64,000 nucleotides of DNA from [Phormidium] sp. LEGE 05292 (lineage in GTDB: Bacteria > Cyanobacteriota > Cyanobacteriia > Cyanobacteriales > Aerosakkonemataceae). The position numbers and the translations under genes are program-made. A model generated the notes under the pieces. That model was not told the origin of the DNA. It made no database searches and saw only the letters and a program-made list of their open reading frames with translations. Every line of letters begins with the position of its first letter. Within the stretch, counting starts at the first letter, position 1. The DNA lies in the NCBI RefSeq assembly GCF_015207735.1, contig NZ_JADEWG010000013.1:1-64000 (forward strand), in the 5' to 3' direction. This document shows, piece by piece, positions 45,975-54,483 of the stretch.

Positions 45975-46778
45975 TTATAATCTTCTCTCTACTCTCAACA
46001 TCCGACGATAAGATAACCAACCTGCACCAATCATCAAAATAGCAAACCCAAATAAAAACCAAAAATGGAAAGAAATTTCTGTTAATCCATTTCCATTAGC
46101 AGACACACCAAGTAGTGCTTCAGTCATGTGATAAATTGGATCAAATGTAGCCAAGTTTAGCAGAAATTGCGGAAAGATAAAACTGGGAATAAATGCACCT
46201 CCTAAAATTAATAAAGGTACGCCAAAAGTTGCTACTAAAGCATTAATATCATCAGCACGACGCGCCAATTGCGTACCGAGAACAAATCCAACACCAACAT
46301 AGGAGATAATACTGAGTAAAATAATTATTGCTCCCAAAAGGAGAGAGCCTTGAAATTTAGCTTTCCAGAAAGATGCGATCGCATACACCAAAAAACTCTG
46401 ACCAACACCTATACAACAATGAGCAACGAAAATGCCCAAAAAATAAGAAGTTCCACTCAAAGGAGAGATAAACAACCGCTTGAGCGTTTGCTGCTCTCGT
46501 TCCGCTACCACTGTAGTGACAGTACCACCCAAGCAGCTAAAAAACAGCGCCGCACCTACTAAAGTAGTTGGTGCAGCATTTTCAAAAGCCAAAGTAGTCG
46601 GTGTAGCATTTTCAAAAGCAAAAGCCATTGACTGTTGAGCGCGTTCTGCAAAAATAAATCCGTTGAGTAAAAGCAGAGCAATGGGAAAAACACTCCAAAA
46701 AATCAGGCTACGTCGCCGTCGGAATAACTCAATTAAAATTCGCTGAGCCACAGCCAGCGTTTCTCGCCAATATTTCAT
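45975..46778 (-). CDS. ABC-2 type exporter permease
   Basis: A 267-residue membrane protein with six predicted helices (LIFWSVFPIALLLLNGFIF, then four more up to FLFGFAILMIGAGWLSY). It has the ABC-2 core features EREQQTLKRL and the GGAFIP segment. With the ATPase at 44990 it should form an exporter. A perfect-phase 30-bp tandem duplication doubles AFENATPTTL at residues ~54-73, in the first extracytoplasmic loop. The start codon lies only 29 nt from the divergent flavoprotein start, so the two genes share a very small promoter space. Confidence 0.9.
   Translation of the reverse strand: MKYWRETLAVAQRILIELFRRRRSLIFWSVFPIALLLLNGFIFAERAQQSMAFAFENATPTTLAFENAAPTTLVGAALFFSCLGGTVTTVVAEREQQTLKRLFISPLSGTSYFLGIFVAHCCIGVGQSFLVYAIASFWKAKFQGSLLLGAIIILLSIISYVGVGFVLGTQLARRADDINALVATFGVPLLILGGAFIPSFIFPQFLLNLATFDPIYHMTEALLGVSANGNGLTEISFHFWFLFGFAILMIGAGWLSYRRMLRVERRL
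46561..46620. repeat. 30-bp tandem duplication inside the permease gene
   Basis: 46561-46590 and 46591-46620 match at 27 of 30 bases and keep the reading frame, giving AFENATPTTL and AFENAAPTTL. The close match points to a recent duplication. Confidence 0.92.
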
Positions 46779-46807
46779 CGTGATATGAGGAGTTAGTAGA
46801 GTAGTTC

Positions 46808-48757
46808 ATGAATCAATTATCAAGATACGCCCAATTGCCGACAATTTCGCGACGTACTTTCTTCAAAATGTTTGGTGTCGGTGCAGTTGGCGGTGTAGTA
46901 GGGTATTCGCGTTTTTCTAAGCCACAGCCAACCATTTTTCAACAGGATACCCTCGATTTACCCCGTTGGACAAATAAACCAGTTAGTGTCACAGTAGTCG
47001 GTGGAGGTTTAGCTGGATTAGCTTGTGCTTATGAACTAAGTCAACGAGGTTTTCAAGTTACGCTATTAGAAAAATCGCCGCAATTAGGAGGAAAAATTGC
47101 CAGTTGGCCTATTCAAGTTGGCAATGAAAGTTTCATGATGGAACATGGGTTTCACGGTTTTTTCCCTCAATATTATAACCTGAAAAGTTTAGTTAAAGAA
47201 CTGCAAATCGCTGATAATTTTCTGGATTTGAAATTTTACTCAGTTGTCTATCGCGATCGCAAATATCAACCCGAAGTATTTCGCCCCAGTCATTCGGCTT
47301 TCCCCTGGAATATAGTTGATTTAGCAGTTGCTTCTCATAACCGTTTACGCTGGGGAATTAATTTGACAAAATGGGAACATTGGCAAGTTTTCCGCGCCAT
47401 TACCGGATTTCAAACCGAAAAAACATTTCAACGTCTTGATAATATTTCAGTTGCGGAATGGGTAGAAAATGGATTTCCCCAAGGATTATATGATTTATAC
47501 TTTCTTCCCTTTGCCAAATCTAGTTTAAATGCTCCCGATAGCATGAGCGTTGGCGAGTTAATGCAATTTTTCCATTTTTACTTTTTTGGCAATCCCGAAG
47601 GTTTAGCTTTTAATGGTACTAAACAGGACATGGGAACAAGTTTAGTGCAACCGATCGCGCAAGCAATTCAAAGTAATAATGGCACCATTATCACTGATGC
47701 AACTGTTAAAGAAATTAGCGTATCACAAGGCAAAATTGATTCCTTAACTTATTATCAAGGTAACAATAGTTACGATGTGCCTTTTTGGGTAAGTCGCAAT
47801 CAATACATTGCTGATAATCAAGTAGAATATTTTGGTGCAGGCGATGAGGTGTTTGCTGTAAAAAACAATAGCGATGAAGCGATTTCCTTAACTTGTACTC
47901 ACCAAGGTTGTACAGTACAAAAACAGTCAAATGGTGAGTTTCACTGTCCTTGTCACGGTGCAGCTTTTGATAAAAATGGTAAAGTTATTAAAGGCCCTGC
48001 TCAAAGAGATTTGGCGAAGTATAAAGTTGTCGATCGCAAATCCGATCGACTCCAACTAATCGCAACCACAAACAACCCCAACTTAACCGCATCAACCAAA
48101 ACAATTCAAACAGATTACTACGTTTTTGCCACCGATGTTCCCGGAGTACGCCAACTATTTACCCGTATTAACGGCGATGTTAATGAGAAAGTAAAAACCC
48201 AAATTGAAAAACTACCAGTAGCAGATCCATTTGCGGTTTGTCGTTTTTGGTTCGATCGCGATTTTGAGTGGAAACAAAGTTGGTTTACCTCTCTATCCGG
48301 TTATCGCCTAACTGATAGTATCACCCTCTATCATCGCATTCAAGACCAATTTATTGAATGGGCAAAGAAAACCGGAGGAAGCGTAGTTGAATTACACGCT
48401 TATTGCTACAAAGAAAAAGACTTTCCCACCCAAGAAGCATTACTCACAACCTTTGAACAAGAACTATACGAAATAGTCCCCGAACTTCAGCAAGCAAACA
48501 TCCTCCATCGCGAACTAGTAAATCAAAAGAACTTCTCCGGTTATCCTCCGAATAGTTATAGCGATCGACCTCAAACTACCACTGAAATTCCCAACCTTTT
48601 ATTCGCCGGAGATTGGGTAAAAATGCCCTTCCCTTGTGGTTTAATGGAAAGAGCAATTAGTAGCGGACTACTAGCAGCAAATGAAATTTTGCACCGCCAA
48701 GGATTGCAAAGACGCACCTTGTTCACAGTCAACCCCGAAGGGTTACTAAAAATTTAA
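46808..48757 (+). CDS. Carotenoid-desaturase-like flavoprotein with inserted Rieske domain
   Basis: A 649-residue protein. An N-terminal twin-arginine-like signal or anchor (SRRTFFKMFGVGAVGG) is followed by an FAD fold (VVGGGLAGLACAYELSQRGF near 64). A Rieske [2Fe-2S] site is inserted at about 362-384 (CTHQGC and CPCHG), after which the phytoene-desaturase-type fold continues to GDWVKMPFPCGLMERAISSG. The architecture resembles Synechocystis Sll0254, which I recall as a proposed lycopene cyclase/dioxygenase in carotenoid synthesis. The exact reaction is uncertain. It is followed by a Rieske oxygenase and faces an ABC exporter across 29 bp. Confidence 0.85.
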   Translation: MNQLSRYAQLPTISRRTFFKMFGVGAVGGVVGYSRFSKPQPTIFQQDTLDLPRWTNKPVSVTVVGGGLAGLACAYELSQRGFQVTLLEKSPQLGGKIASWPIQVGNESFMMEHGFHGFFPQYYNLKSLVKELQIADNFLDLKFYSVVYRDRKYQPEVFRPSHSAFPWNIVDLAVASHNRLRWGINLTKWEHWQVFRAITGFQTEKTFQRLDNISVAEWVENGFPQGLYDLYFLPFAKSSLNAPDSMSVGELMQFFHFYFFGNPEGLAFNGTKQDMGTSLVQPIAQAIQSNNGTIITDATVKEISVSQGKIDSLTYYQGNNSYDVPFWVSRNQYIADNQVEYFGAGDEVFAVKNNSDEAISLTCTHQGCTVQKQSNGEFHCPCHGAAFDKNGKVIKGPAQRDLAKYKVVDRKSDRLQLIATTNNPNLTASTKTIQTDYYVFATDVPGVRQLFTRINGDVNEKVKTQIEKLPVADPFAVCRFWFDRDFEWKQSWFTSLSGYRLTDSITLYHRIQDQFIEWAKKTGGSVVELHAYCYKEKDFPTQEALLTTFEQELYEIVPELQQANILHRELVNQKNFSGYPPNSYSDRPQTTTEIPNLLFAGDWVKMPFPCGLMERAISSGLLAANEILHRQGLQRRTLFTVNPEGLLKI

Positions 48758-48795
48758 AATTACCTCCAGATGAACACAGTAAATATATAAATATT

Positions 48796-48835
48796 ATCTG
48801 CGTTCATCTGCGTTTATCTGCATTCATCCGCGTTT
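48796..48835 (+). repeat. Four ATCTGCGTTC-type decamers
   Basis: Four tandem 10-mers (ATCTGCGTTC, ATCTGCGTTT, ATCTGCATTC, ATCCGCGTTT) fill most of the 111-bp gap between the two Rieske genes. A slippage-type cyanobacterial spacer repeat. Confidence 0.85.
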
Positions 48836-48868
48836 AAAATTTTAGCTTTTAATCAGGTTTATAAACTT

Positions 48869-49927
48869 ATGACTTCCCTCTCTTCAATCAACAATAACCG
48901 CGACATTCGGAAGTTAGGAATTAATTTCAACCATTGGTATGTCGTTGCCCAAATTAGCGAATTAAAAAACCAACCTTTAGGTGTTACCCTGTGGAATCAA
49001 GCAATAGTAATTTACCGAGACAACACAGGTAACATACACGCCTTAGAAGACAGATGTCCCCATCGCCAAGTAAAGCTAAGTCACGGAAAAGTTATCAACA
49101 ATCAATTAGAATGTGCTTATCACGGTTGGCGATTTGATACTGCTGGTGAATGCACCGAAGTTCCTTATTTAGCAGCAAATCAAAAATTACCCAATTGTAA
49201 ACTTCGCAACTATCCCGTACTTGAAAAATATGGATTTATCTGGATATTTCCTGGCGATGAAACCTTATCAAATACAGTTTCACCTTTAGCATTACCAGAA
49301 TGGGAACATCTTAATTATATTGTCAGTTATACAGGTTTTGAGTGTCCATCTCACTATTCATTTTTAATTGAAAACCTGATGGATATGTATCACGGACATT
49401 TGCATCAAAATTTGCAAGCTTGGGCAAATCCTGTGTTACAACATATTGATGAAGACGAAAATAAAGTTCATGCTCATTATGCAGCACAAAGTTATTACCG
49501 AATCAATAGAGAATGGGCAGTTTTACAATTATTTATTCCCGCCTTGCGACAGTTGCATCCTGAACCTTTAGATGTGAGTTATATTTATCCTAATTGGGTA
49601 GCAACGTTAGGGAATGATTTTAAAATTTGTTGTTTGTTTTGTCCAGTAAATGAAACAACAACCCGCGCTTATTTAATTCATTTCACTTCATTAAATGCCT
49701 TTGACAAATTACATATATTACCTGTGTGGTTTCGCCGCTTTGTCAAAAACATTTCCTTTAATGCAGCCAAAGGTTTACTTAATAACTTAGTGCGTCAGGA
49801 TTTGGTAATGATTGAAGAAGAACAACAAGCTTATTTGCAACATCCTGAAAGGAAAAATTATGAGTTAAATAAAGCCTTGGTGAGCGTACAAAAACTAATC
49901 AGAATCAAGGTTGAAAAATCAATATAA
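48869..49927 (+). CDS. Rieske-type non-heme iron oxygenase
   Basis: A 352-residue oxygenase. The Rieske cluster is CPHRQ (residue ~62) and CAYHGW (~82). The mononuclear iron site is ENLMDMYHGHLHQ (~168-180). It is of the pheophorbide-a-oxygenase/vanillate-demethylase-like group, which act on cyclic or aromatic substrates with electrons from a ferredoxin or reductase. No reductase gene is adjacent, though the upstream flavoprotein could be a partner. The C-terminus is hydrophobic only in parts; membrane association is possible near VWFRRFVKN. It lies 111 bp after the flavoprotein gene and 29 bp before a toxin gene. Confidence 0.88.
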   Translation: MTSLSSINNNRDIRKLGINFNHWYVVAQISELKNQPLGVTLWNQAIVIYRDNTGNIHALEDRCPHRQVKLSHGKVINNQLECAYHGWRFDTAGECTEVPYLAANQKLPNCKLRNYPVLEKYGFIWIFPGDETLSNTVSPLALPEWEHLNYIVSYTGFECPSHYSFLIENLMDMYHGHLHQNLQAWANPVLQHIDEDENKVHAHYAAQSYYRINREWAVLQLFIPALRQLHPEPLDVSYIYPNWVATLGNDFKICCLFCPVNETTTRAYLIHFTSLNAFDKLHILPVWFRRFVKNISFNAAKGLLNNLVRQDLVMIEEEQQAYLQHPERKNYELNKALVSVQKLIRIKVEKSI

Positions 49928-49956
49928 CTATAGGGTGCGTTAGCGCAGCTGAAATC

Positions 49957-50298
49957 ATGGAAGTTCAACCAAGGGAAATTCGACGTTACATTACGCTAAA
50001 TGGCAGAATTCCTTTTTTAGAATGGTACTATTCGCTGCGCGATCGCAAAACTCAATATAAAATCGATACAAGGCTTGAGCGAGTTGAATTAGGAAATTTA
50101 GGAAACTATCGTTCAGTTGGAGAAGGTGTATTTGAACTAAAAATTAATTATGGCCCCGGTTATCGAATTTATTTTGGACAAATAGGAACAACTATTGTAC
50201 TTCTCCTTTGTGGAGGAGATAAAAGCACTCAACAAGAAGATATTAACCAAGCTAAGGAGTATTGGGCAGACTATGAAAAACGTGAAAATGCCAACTAG
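49957..50298 (+). CDS. HigB-type toxin (RelE/ParE superfamily), copy 1
   Basis: A 113-residue protein beginning MEVQPREI, with the core SVGEGVFELKINYGPGYRIYFGQIG and ending in KEYWADYEKRE. This is the addiction-module killer type related to HigB, which cuts mRNA on the ribosome. Basic residues RLERV and R in GPGYRIYF fit the expected active surface. The antitoxin gene overlaps its 3' end by 26 nt, with toxin first, the usual HigBA order. A near-identical pair lies 705 bp downstream. Confidence 0.88.
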   Translation: MEVQPREIRRYITLNGRIPFLEWYYSLRDRKTQYKIDTRLERVELGNLGNYRSVGEGVFELKINYGPGYRIYFGQIGTTIVLLLCGGDKSTQQEDINQAKEYWADYEKRENAN

Positions 50299-50596
50299 TG
50301 ATAGCTACCGTGAGTTTCTAATTGAATGTCTTAAAGATCCAGAACACGCTGCTGGTTATATTGAAGCTATTTTAGAAGAAGAAGATCCTGAACCGGAACT
50401 TCTCCGAAATGCGCTGAGAAAGGTTATTGAGGCTTGGGAAAAAAGCGATCGTCGCCTTTCCGAATCAACAAAACAATTGCATGAAAAGCTCGATCGAATA
50501 CTCACAGAAAGTAATGCTTCAGAAATTTACACTTTTGTAGAATTACTAAATGCACTAGGTTTTCAAATAGCTATTTCCCCGAAAGAAACTGAATGA
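50273..50596 (+). CDS. HigA-like antitoxin, copy 1
   Basis: A 107-residue protein. The pattern AAGYIEAILEE, LRNALRKVIEAWE and FVELLNALGFQIAI matches HigA-type antidotes, but the helix-turn-helix is divergent (ESTKQLHEKLDRIL in place of the usual QxAxxxGxSRxxLYR pattern). AAGGAG lies 13 nt before ATG 50273; an inner ATG at 50288 is also possible. It overlaps the toxin by 26 nt. Whether it still binds DNA is unclear. Confidence 0.8.
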   Translation: MKNVKMPTSDSYREFLIECLKDPEHAAGYIEAILEEEDPEPELLRNALRKVIEAWEKSDRRLSESTKQLHEKLDRILTESNASEIYTFVELLNALGFQIAISPKETE

Positions 50597-50661
50597 GTTC
50601 CCGATTTTGATATGATGCGATTTATCGTGAAATCAGACAATTCTGGAACTACAATAAAATC

Positions 50662-51006
50662 ATGGAAGCCCAACCAAGGGAAATTCAAAACTATGTCAAA
50701 GCTGACAATAGCAGCCCCTTTGAAGATTGGTATAACTCTTTACGAGATAACAAAGCCAAAAACCGGATTCAGTTAAGACTTGATAGAATTCAGCAAGGTA
50801 ATTTAGGAGATTACCGTTCAGTCGGAGAAGGAGTTTTTGAGTTTAGAATTGATTATGGCCCTGGTTATCGAGTCTATTTTGGACAAATAGGATCTATTAT
50901 TGTACTTCTCCTGTGTGGCAGAGATAAAAGTACTCAAGATAGAGACATTCGCAAAGCTAAGGAGTATTGGGCAGATTATGAAAAACGTGAAAGTACCGAC
51001 AAGTAG
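50662..51006 (+). CDS. HigB-type toxin, copy 2
   Basis: A 114-residue paralogue of the gene at 49957, with the same landmarks: MEAQPREI, YRSVGEGVFEF, GPGYRVYFGQIG and KEYWADYEKRE. Differences lie mostly in the N-terminal third and near the C-terminus. The antitoxin frame again overlaps, by 29 nt. The 705-bp period between copies and the shared overlap layout show that the whole pair was duplicated, with enough divergence that antitoxin specificity could differ. Confidence 0.88.
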   Translation: MEAQPREIQNYVKADNSSPFEDWYNSLRDNKAKNRIQLRLDRIQQGNLGDYRSVGEGVFEFRIDYGPGYRVYFGQIGSIIVLLLCGRDKSTQDRDIRKAKEYWADYEKRESTDK

Positions 51007-51301
51007 AAGCTATCATGAGTTTCTAATTGAGTCTCTGGAAAACCGGGAAGAAGCTGCTGGTTATATTGAGATAGTTCTGGAAGAAGGGGGCGATCAACCA
51101 GTATTATTGCGAAAGGCAATTAGAAATGTGGTTGAAGCTTGGGAAAGGTGCGATCGCATCTCCGAATCAACAAAACAATTACATGAAAAGCTCGATCGAA
51201 TGCTAACAGAAAGTAATGCTACCGAAATTTACACTTTTTTCCAATTACTAAATGAACTGGGTTTCCACATTATAATTACACCGAAAGAAACCCAATCCTA
51301 A
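50978..51301 (+). CDS. HigA-like antitoxin, copy 2
   Basis: A 107-residue paralogue of the gene at 50273, sharing MKNVKVPTSRSY, AAGYIEIVLEE, STKQLHEKLDRMLTESNA and YTFFQLLNELGF. The most divergent part is around residues 15-45. AAGGAG lies 13 nt upstream of the ATG, as in copy 1, and the start overlaps the toxin end by 29 nt. The DNA-binding segment is equally atypical. Confidence 0.8.
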   Translation: MKNVKVPTSRSYHEFLIESLENREEAAGYIEIVLEEGGDQPVLLRKAIRNVVEAWERCDRISESTKQLHEKLDRMLTESNATEIYTFFQLLNELGFHIIITPKETQS

Positions 51302-51321
51302 CAAGCAAATAACTCGAAAAA

Positions 51322-51930
51322 TTATCGTTTAATCAATAGTGGGCGCATAAATAAATAGCCAGCGCCAAAAGCTGTGACTACAATTAAGACGATCGCCAAA
51401 GTCAACCACCAACCATTAATTTCCGCATTGCGGTCTAACTGACTATTCCGCCGATAACGTCCTTGTGCTTGTTCTGTTACCAAGTGTTCTTGAAAAATGG
51501 GCATCATTGGCTCGCCATCGTCAAAAGCTTCTACTCCCAAGGGTGGCGGATTTACTCCAGAATGGGGCACAGAACGCTGATTTAATTGTCGCAGATAAGA
51601 TATATCAATCGTTTCCGATCGCATTTCTGGATGAATAAAATCAGTCTGACGAATTCCCGGACTCGAAGCATCAGCTAGCTGCTTTAGATATATAGCCGAA
51701 TGAACCACCTTTTCAATTTCCCGGCGCAATTGTTGATTTTGTTCATACAACTGCTGATTTTGGTTATTCAGTGATTCCAGCATTACCCTTGTCGCTTGCA
51801 ACTCGGCTGCTAGTTCGCGATAGATAGAAATTGGTACTGACCGAGCATTGTTTCCAGCTGATGTGGGAATATTCTGACCACCATTTCCCGCATTTTGATG
51901 GGGTTGCTTGGGATTGAAATTTGGCATCAT
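51322..51930 (-). CDS. Coiled-coil protein with C-terminal membrane helix
   Basis: A 202-residue protein. A low-complexity Asn/Gln-rich start leads to a coiled coil at about 35-75 (YRELAAELQATRVML, NNQNQQLYEQNQQLRREIEKVV). A flexible segment follows, then one membrane helix at about 175-196 (WWLTLAIVLIVVTAFGAGYLF). It is probably a tail-anchored inner-membrane protein with its bulk in the cytoplasm. Similar proteins occur in other cyanobacteria; no function is assigned. It is convergent with the toxin-antitoxin tandem. Confidence 0.75.
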   Translation of the reverse strand: MMPNFNPKQPHQNAGNGGQNIPTSAGNNARSVPISIYRELAAELQATRVMLESLNNQNQQLYEQNQQLRREIEKVVHSAIYLKQLADASSPGIRQTDFIHPEMRSETIDISYLRQLNQRSVPHSGVNPPPLGVEAFDDGEPMMPIFQEHLVTEQAQGRYRRNSQLDRNAEINGWWLTLAIVLIVVTAFGAGYLFMRPLLIKR

Positions 51931-52081
51931 AAGTTTTGCTCTAACTTAAAGTTAGGTCAGCCAGCGGCAACCTGTTTAACAGTTTCTCGACTAAGCTTAA
52001 TTGCTTAGATTTCAACTATGCCTAAAATATAGTCCCAATCAGGATAACATAAGAGCGATCGATTACATAAAATTGTTTTTA

Positions 52082-52909
52082 TCACTCGGTAGTTTTGGGT
52101 AACAAGGGAAAGAAGTGTCCTACTGGCCCTTGACCTTTACCAATACTGAGTGCGTATTTTAAGGCGGTAGTAACATAATTTTTAGCTAATTGCACGGCGG
52201 TTAATAAATCTTTTCCTTGTGCTAAATTAGCGGCGATCGCAGCTGCTAAAGTACAACCAGTACCATGAGTGTTGGTTGTTTCCACCATCGATGTGGTTAA
52301 AGTTAAAAGCTGCTCGCCATCAAACCAAACATCCACACCCCGCAAATCTCCTAACATTCCCCCACCCTTAACCAAAACCGCTTGTGCCCCCAATTGGTGA
52401 ATGCGTTGAGCCGCTTCCTGCATATCAACTAAACTTTCAACTGCCAAACCGCTGAGCATTTGCGCCTCGTAACGATTAGGAGTGACAATTCTAGCTTGGG
52501 GAATCAACTGCTCTCGCAAACAAACAACTGCCGCATCATCAATTAACTGAGCTCCGGTGCGGGATACCATTACTGGGTCAACTACCAAATTGGCAATATT
52601 TAACTCTCTTACCTGTTGAGCTACCGCCTGAATAATCTCCTGATTGAGCAACATTCCAGTTTTTGTAGCTTGCACCCCAATATCCCCTACTACTGCCTGA
52701 ATTTGCGCTACTACAGCCGCCGCAGGCAGAGCATCAACCCTATATACCCCTAAAGTGTTTTGTGCTGTTATACAGGTAATGGCGCTGGTTCCGTGAACGC
52801 GGTGAAAGGCGAAAGTCCTTAAATCTGCTTGAATTCCGGCACCGCCGCCACTATCTGAACCTGCGATCGTCAAAGCTACTGGTATACGCAATGCAGTTTC
52901 TTTGGTCAT
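52082..52909 (-). CDS. thiD: Hydroxymethylpyrimidine/phosphomethylpyrimidine kinase
   Basis: A 275-residue ribokinase-fold enzyme that phosphorylates HMP and HMP-phosphate in thiamine synthesis. Family motifs are IAGSDSGGGAGIQADLRTF at the N-terminus, PVMVSRTGAQLI and the anion-hole region TNTHGTGCTLAAAIAANLA with the catalytic Asp region. The length is standard. It lies 153 bp after ftsZ on the same strand; a strongly folded element fills most of that gap. No other thiamine gene is adjacent. Confidence 0.96.
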   Translation of the reverse strand: MTKETALRIPVALTIAGSDSGGGAGIQADLRTFAFHRVHGTSAITCITAQNTLGVYRVDALPAAAVVAQIQAVVGDIGVQATKTGMLLNQEIIQAVAQQVRELNIANLVVDPVMVSRTGAQLIDDAAVVCLREQLIPQARIVTPNRYEAQMLSGLAVESLVDMQEAAQRIHQLGAQAVLVKGGGMLGDLRGVDVWFDGEQLLTLTTSMVETTNTHGTGCTLAAAIAANLAQGKDLLTAVQLAKNYVTTALKYALSIGKGQGPVGHFFPLLPKTTE

Positions 52910-52940
52910 ACCGGAGGAAGTTTAAAGTGGTTGAAGCAGG

Positions 52941-53038
52941 TCGAGAAACCCAAATCCTCTCTGTTTTTCGGTAACACTCAGCCAGGGTTACTCCCCTGAG
53001 AAATTACCAACGAAAACGCAAACAAGGTGGTTTCTCGA
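52941..53038 (-). ncRNA. Candidate structured RNA in the ftsZ-thiD gap
   Basis: On the plus strand TCGAGAAACC (52941-52950) pairs with GGTTTCTCGA (53029-53038), ten perfect base pairs. Inside it are nested stems GGTAA/TTACC, CTCAG/CTGAG and GGG/CCC around a TTACT loop (about 52970-53008). On the minus strand it starts 24 nt after the ftsZ stop and ends 31 nt before the thiD start. Parts read GGGGAGT and GGCTGAG, which recall the 5' half of a THI box, but the 3' half is not seen. It could be a thiD leader, an ftsZ 3' element or a small RNA. Confidence 0.5.
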
Positions 53039-53062
53039 TAACAAACTGCAAGAGAAACAATT

Positions 53063-54349
53063 TTAGGTGTCTCTCTTGGGACGATTTCTTTGGAGAAACT
53101 CTGGAATATCTAATCCAGGTGGTTGTAATGGTGCTTGTCTTTCGGGTTCAGTCCTCACATTAACGGAAGTTGGGGGTTTAACTGCTGGCTGAGTTTGATG
53201 CCTCGCTGCTGGGCGTGTTTGCTGAGCCGTTTGTGGCTGAGCTTCCCCACTAAACCCAGTGGCAATTACCGTAATCCTAACTTCCCCTTGCATTTCTTCA
53301 TCAATCACCGCACCAAAGATGATGTTAGCGTTAGGATCAACAACGTCGTAGATAATTTCTGCTGCGGCATTAACTTCATGCAAGGTGAGGTCTCTACCAC
53401 CCGTAATGTTGAATACTACGCCTCTAGCACCTCTGACAGAAGATTCTAGGAAAGGAGAAGAAATTGCGGTAGTAGCAGCTTCGGTAGCCCGTGATTTCCC
53501 AGACCCTTCACCGATGCCCATCAAAGCCGATCCCGCATCTGCCATGATTGCCCGGACATCAGCAAAGTCTACGTTGATTAATCCGGGGATGGTGATGATA
53601 TCGGAGATCCCTTGTACACCTTGACGGAGGATGTTATCGGCTTCGCGAAAAGCGTCTTGCAGGGGAAGATTTTCGGGAATTACGTCGAGGATGCGATCGT
53701 TCGGGATAATAATCAACGTATCCACCCGACTTTGTAAAGCCGCTATTCCTTCTTCCGCTTTGTTATTGCGTTGCCGTCCCTCAAACTTAAAAGGACGAGT
53801 TACTACACCTACTGTCAAGGCACCTGCTTCTTTCGCTACATCAGCTACGACTGCGGCTGCACCCGTACCTGTACCACCGCCCATGCCAGCAGTGATAAAC
53901 ACTAAATCTGAGTTACCAATAGCATTAGCTATTTCATCACGAGATTCTTCTGCTGCCTTTTGTCCAACTGCGGGATTACCGCCTGCGCCTAAACCACGAG
54001 TTAATTTTGTTCCGATTTGCAAGCGTTGGGTGGCAGATGATAAAGCCAAGGCTTGAGCATCGGTGTTAATTGACCAAAATTCTATTCCTGAGAGATTGCT
54101 GGCGATCATGCGGTTGACGGCATTGCTGCCACCGCCACCAACACCAATCACTTTAATTTTGGCTACCCGACTGGGTACAATGTCGCCGCTGCGTGCTTCT
54201 TCAGGCATATCTTTGGGTTCGCGAACTTGACCAAACTGAAATCCAGTCATCATATAAGGATTACTGGCATCCATTCCTGGTGCCAAACCCTGTTGTCCCT
54301 CTGCTTGGGAAACTTTATTTGCGAGCCCCTGTCTATTATTAATAATCAT
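53063..54349 (-). CDS. ftsZ: Cell division protein FtsZ
   Basis: The bacterial tubulin homologue that forms the division ring. The GTP-binding motif GGGTGTGAA and [17 protein letters not shown] are present, and the C-terminal tail ends [15 protein letters not shown], the FtsZ-tail docking peptide. A ~55-residue N-terminal extension precedes the GTPase domain, as in other cyanobacteria. The frame reaches a TTG at 54376, but ATG 54349 (MIINNRQG) is preferred; neither start has a strong ribosome binding site. The length from ATG is 428. ftsQ lies upstream on the same strand. Confidence 0.97.
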   Translation of the reverse strand: MIINNRQGLANKVSQAEGQQGLAPGMDASNPYMMTGFQFGQVREPKDMPEEARSGDIVPSRVAKIKVIGVGGGGSNAVNRMIASNLSGIEFWSINTDAQALALSSATQRLQIGTKLTRGLGAGGNPAVGQKAAEESRDEIANAIGNSDLVFITAGMGGGTGTGAAAVVADVAKEAGALTVGVVTRPFKFEGRQRNNKAEEGIAALQSRVDTLIIIPNDRILDVIPENLPLQDAFREADNILRQGVQGISDIITIPGLINVDFADVRAIMADAGSALMGIGEGSGKSRATEAATTAISSPFLESSVRGARGVVFNITGGRDLTLHEVNAAAEIIYDVVDPNANIIFGAVIDEEMQGEVRITVIATGFSGEAQPQTAQQTRPAARHQTQPAVKPPTSVNVRTEPERQAPLQPPGLDIPEFLQRNRPKRDT

Positions 54350-54483
54350 TGGAATCAAAAAATAGTCCCTAAACAACTTTTCAATTCTAGGTAGCTCAAG
54401 TCAACTATAGGCTAAGGTGGTTGAAAAACCAATAAATAGTGACAAGCTGATTGATTATATAGCAAGTTTTGCTAACCTATAGC

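Noticed and set aside
52941-53038. TPP riboswitch upstream of thiD
   Set aside because: Only fragments like the 5' half of the THI box are present; the CCTGAT...GCG half is missing and the stem topology differs.
53631-54056. Antisense frame over ftsZ
   Set aside because: It lies wholly inside ftsZ and its composition mirrors the FtsZ codons.
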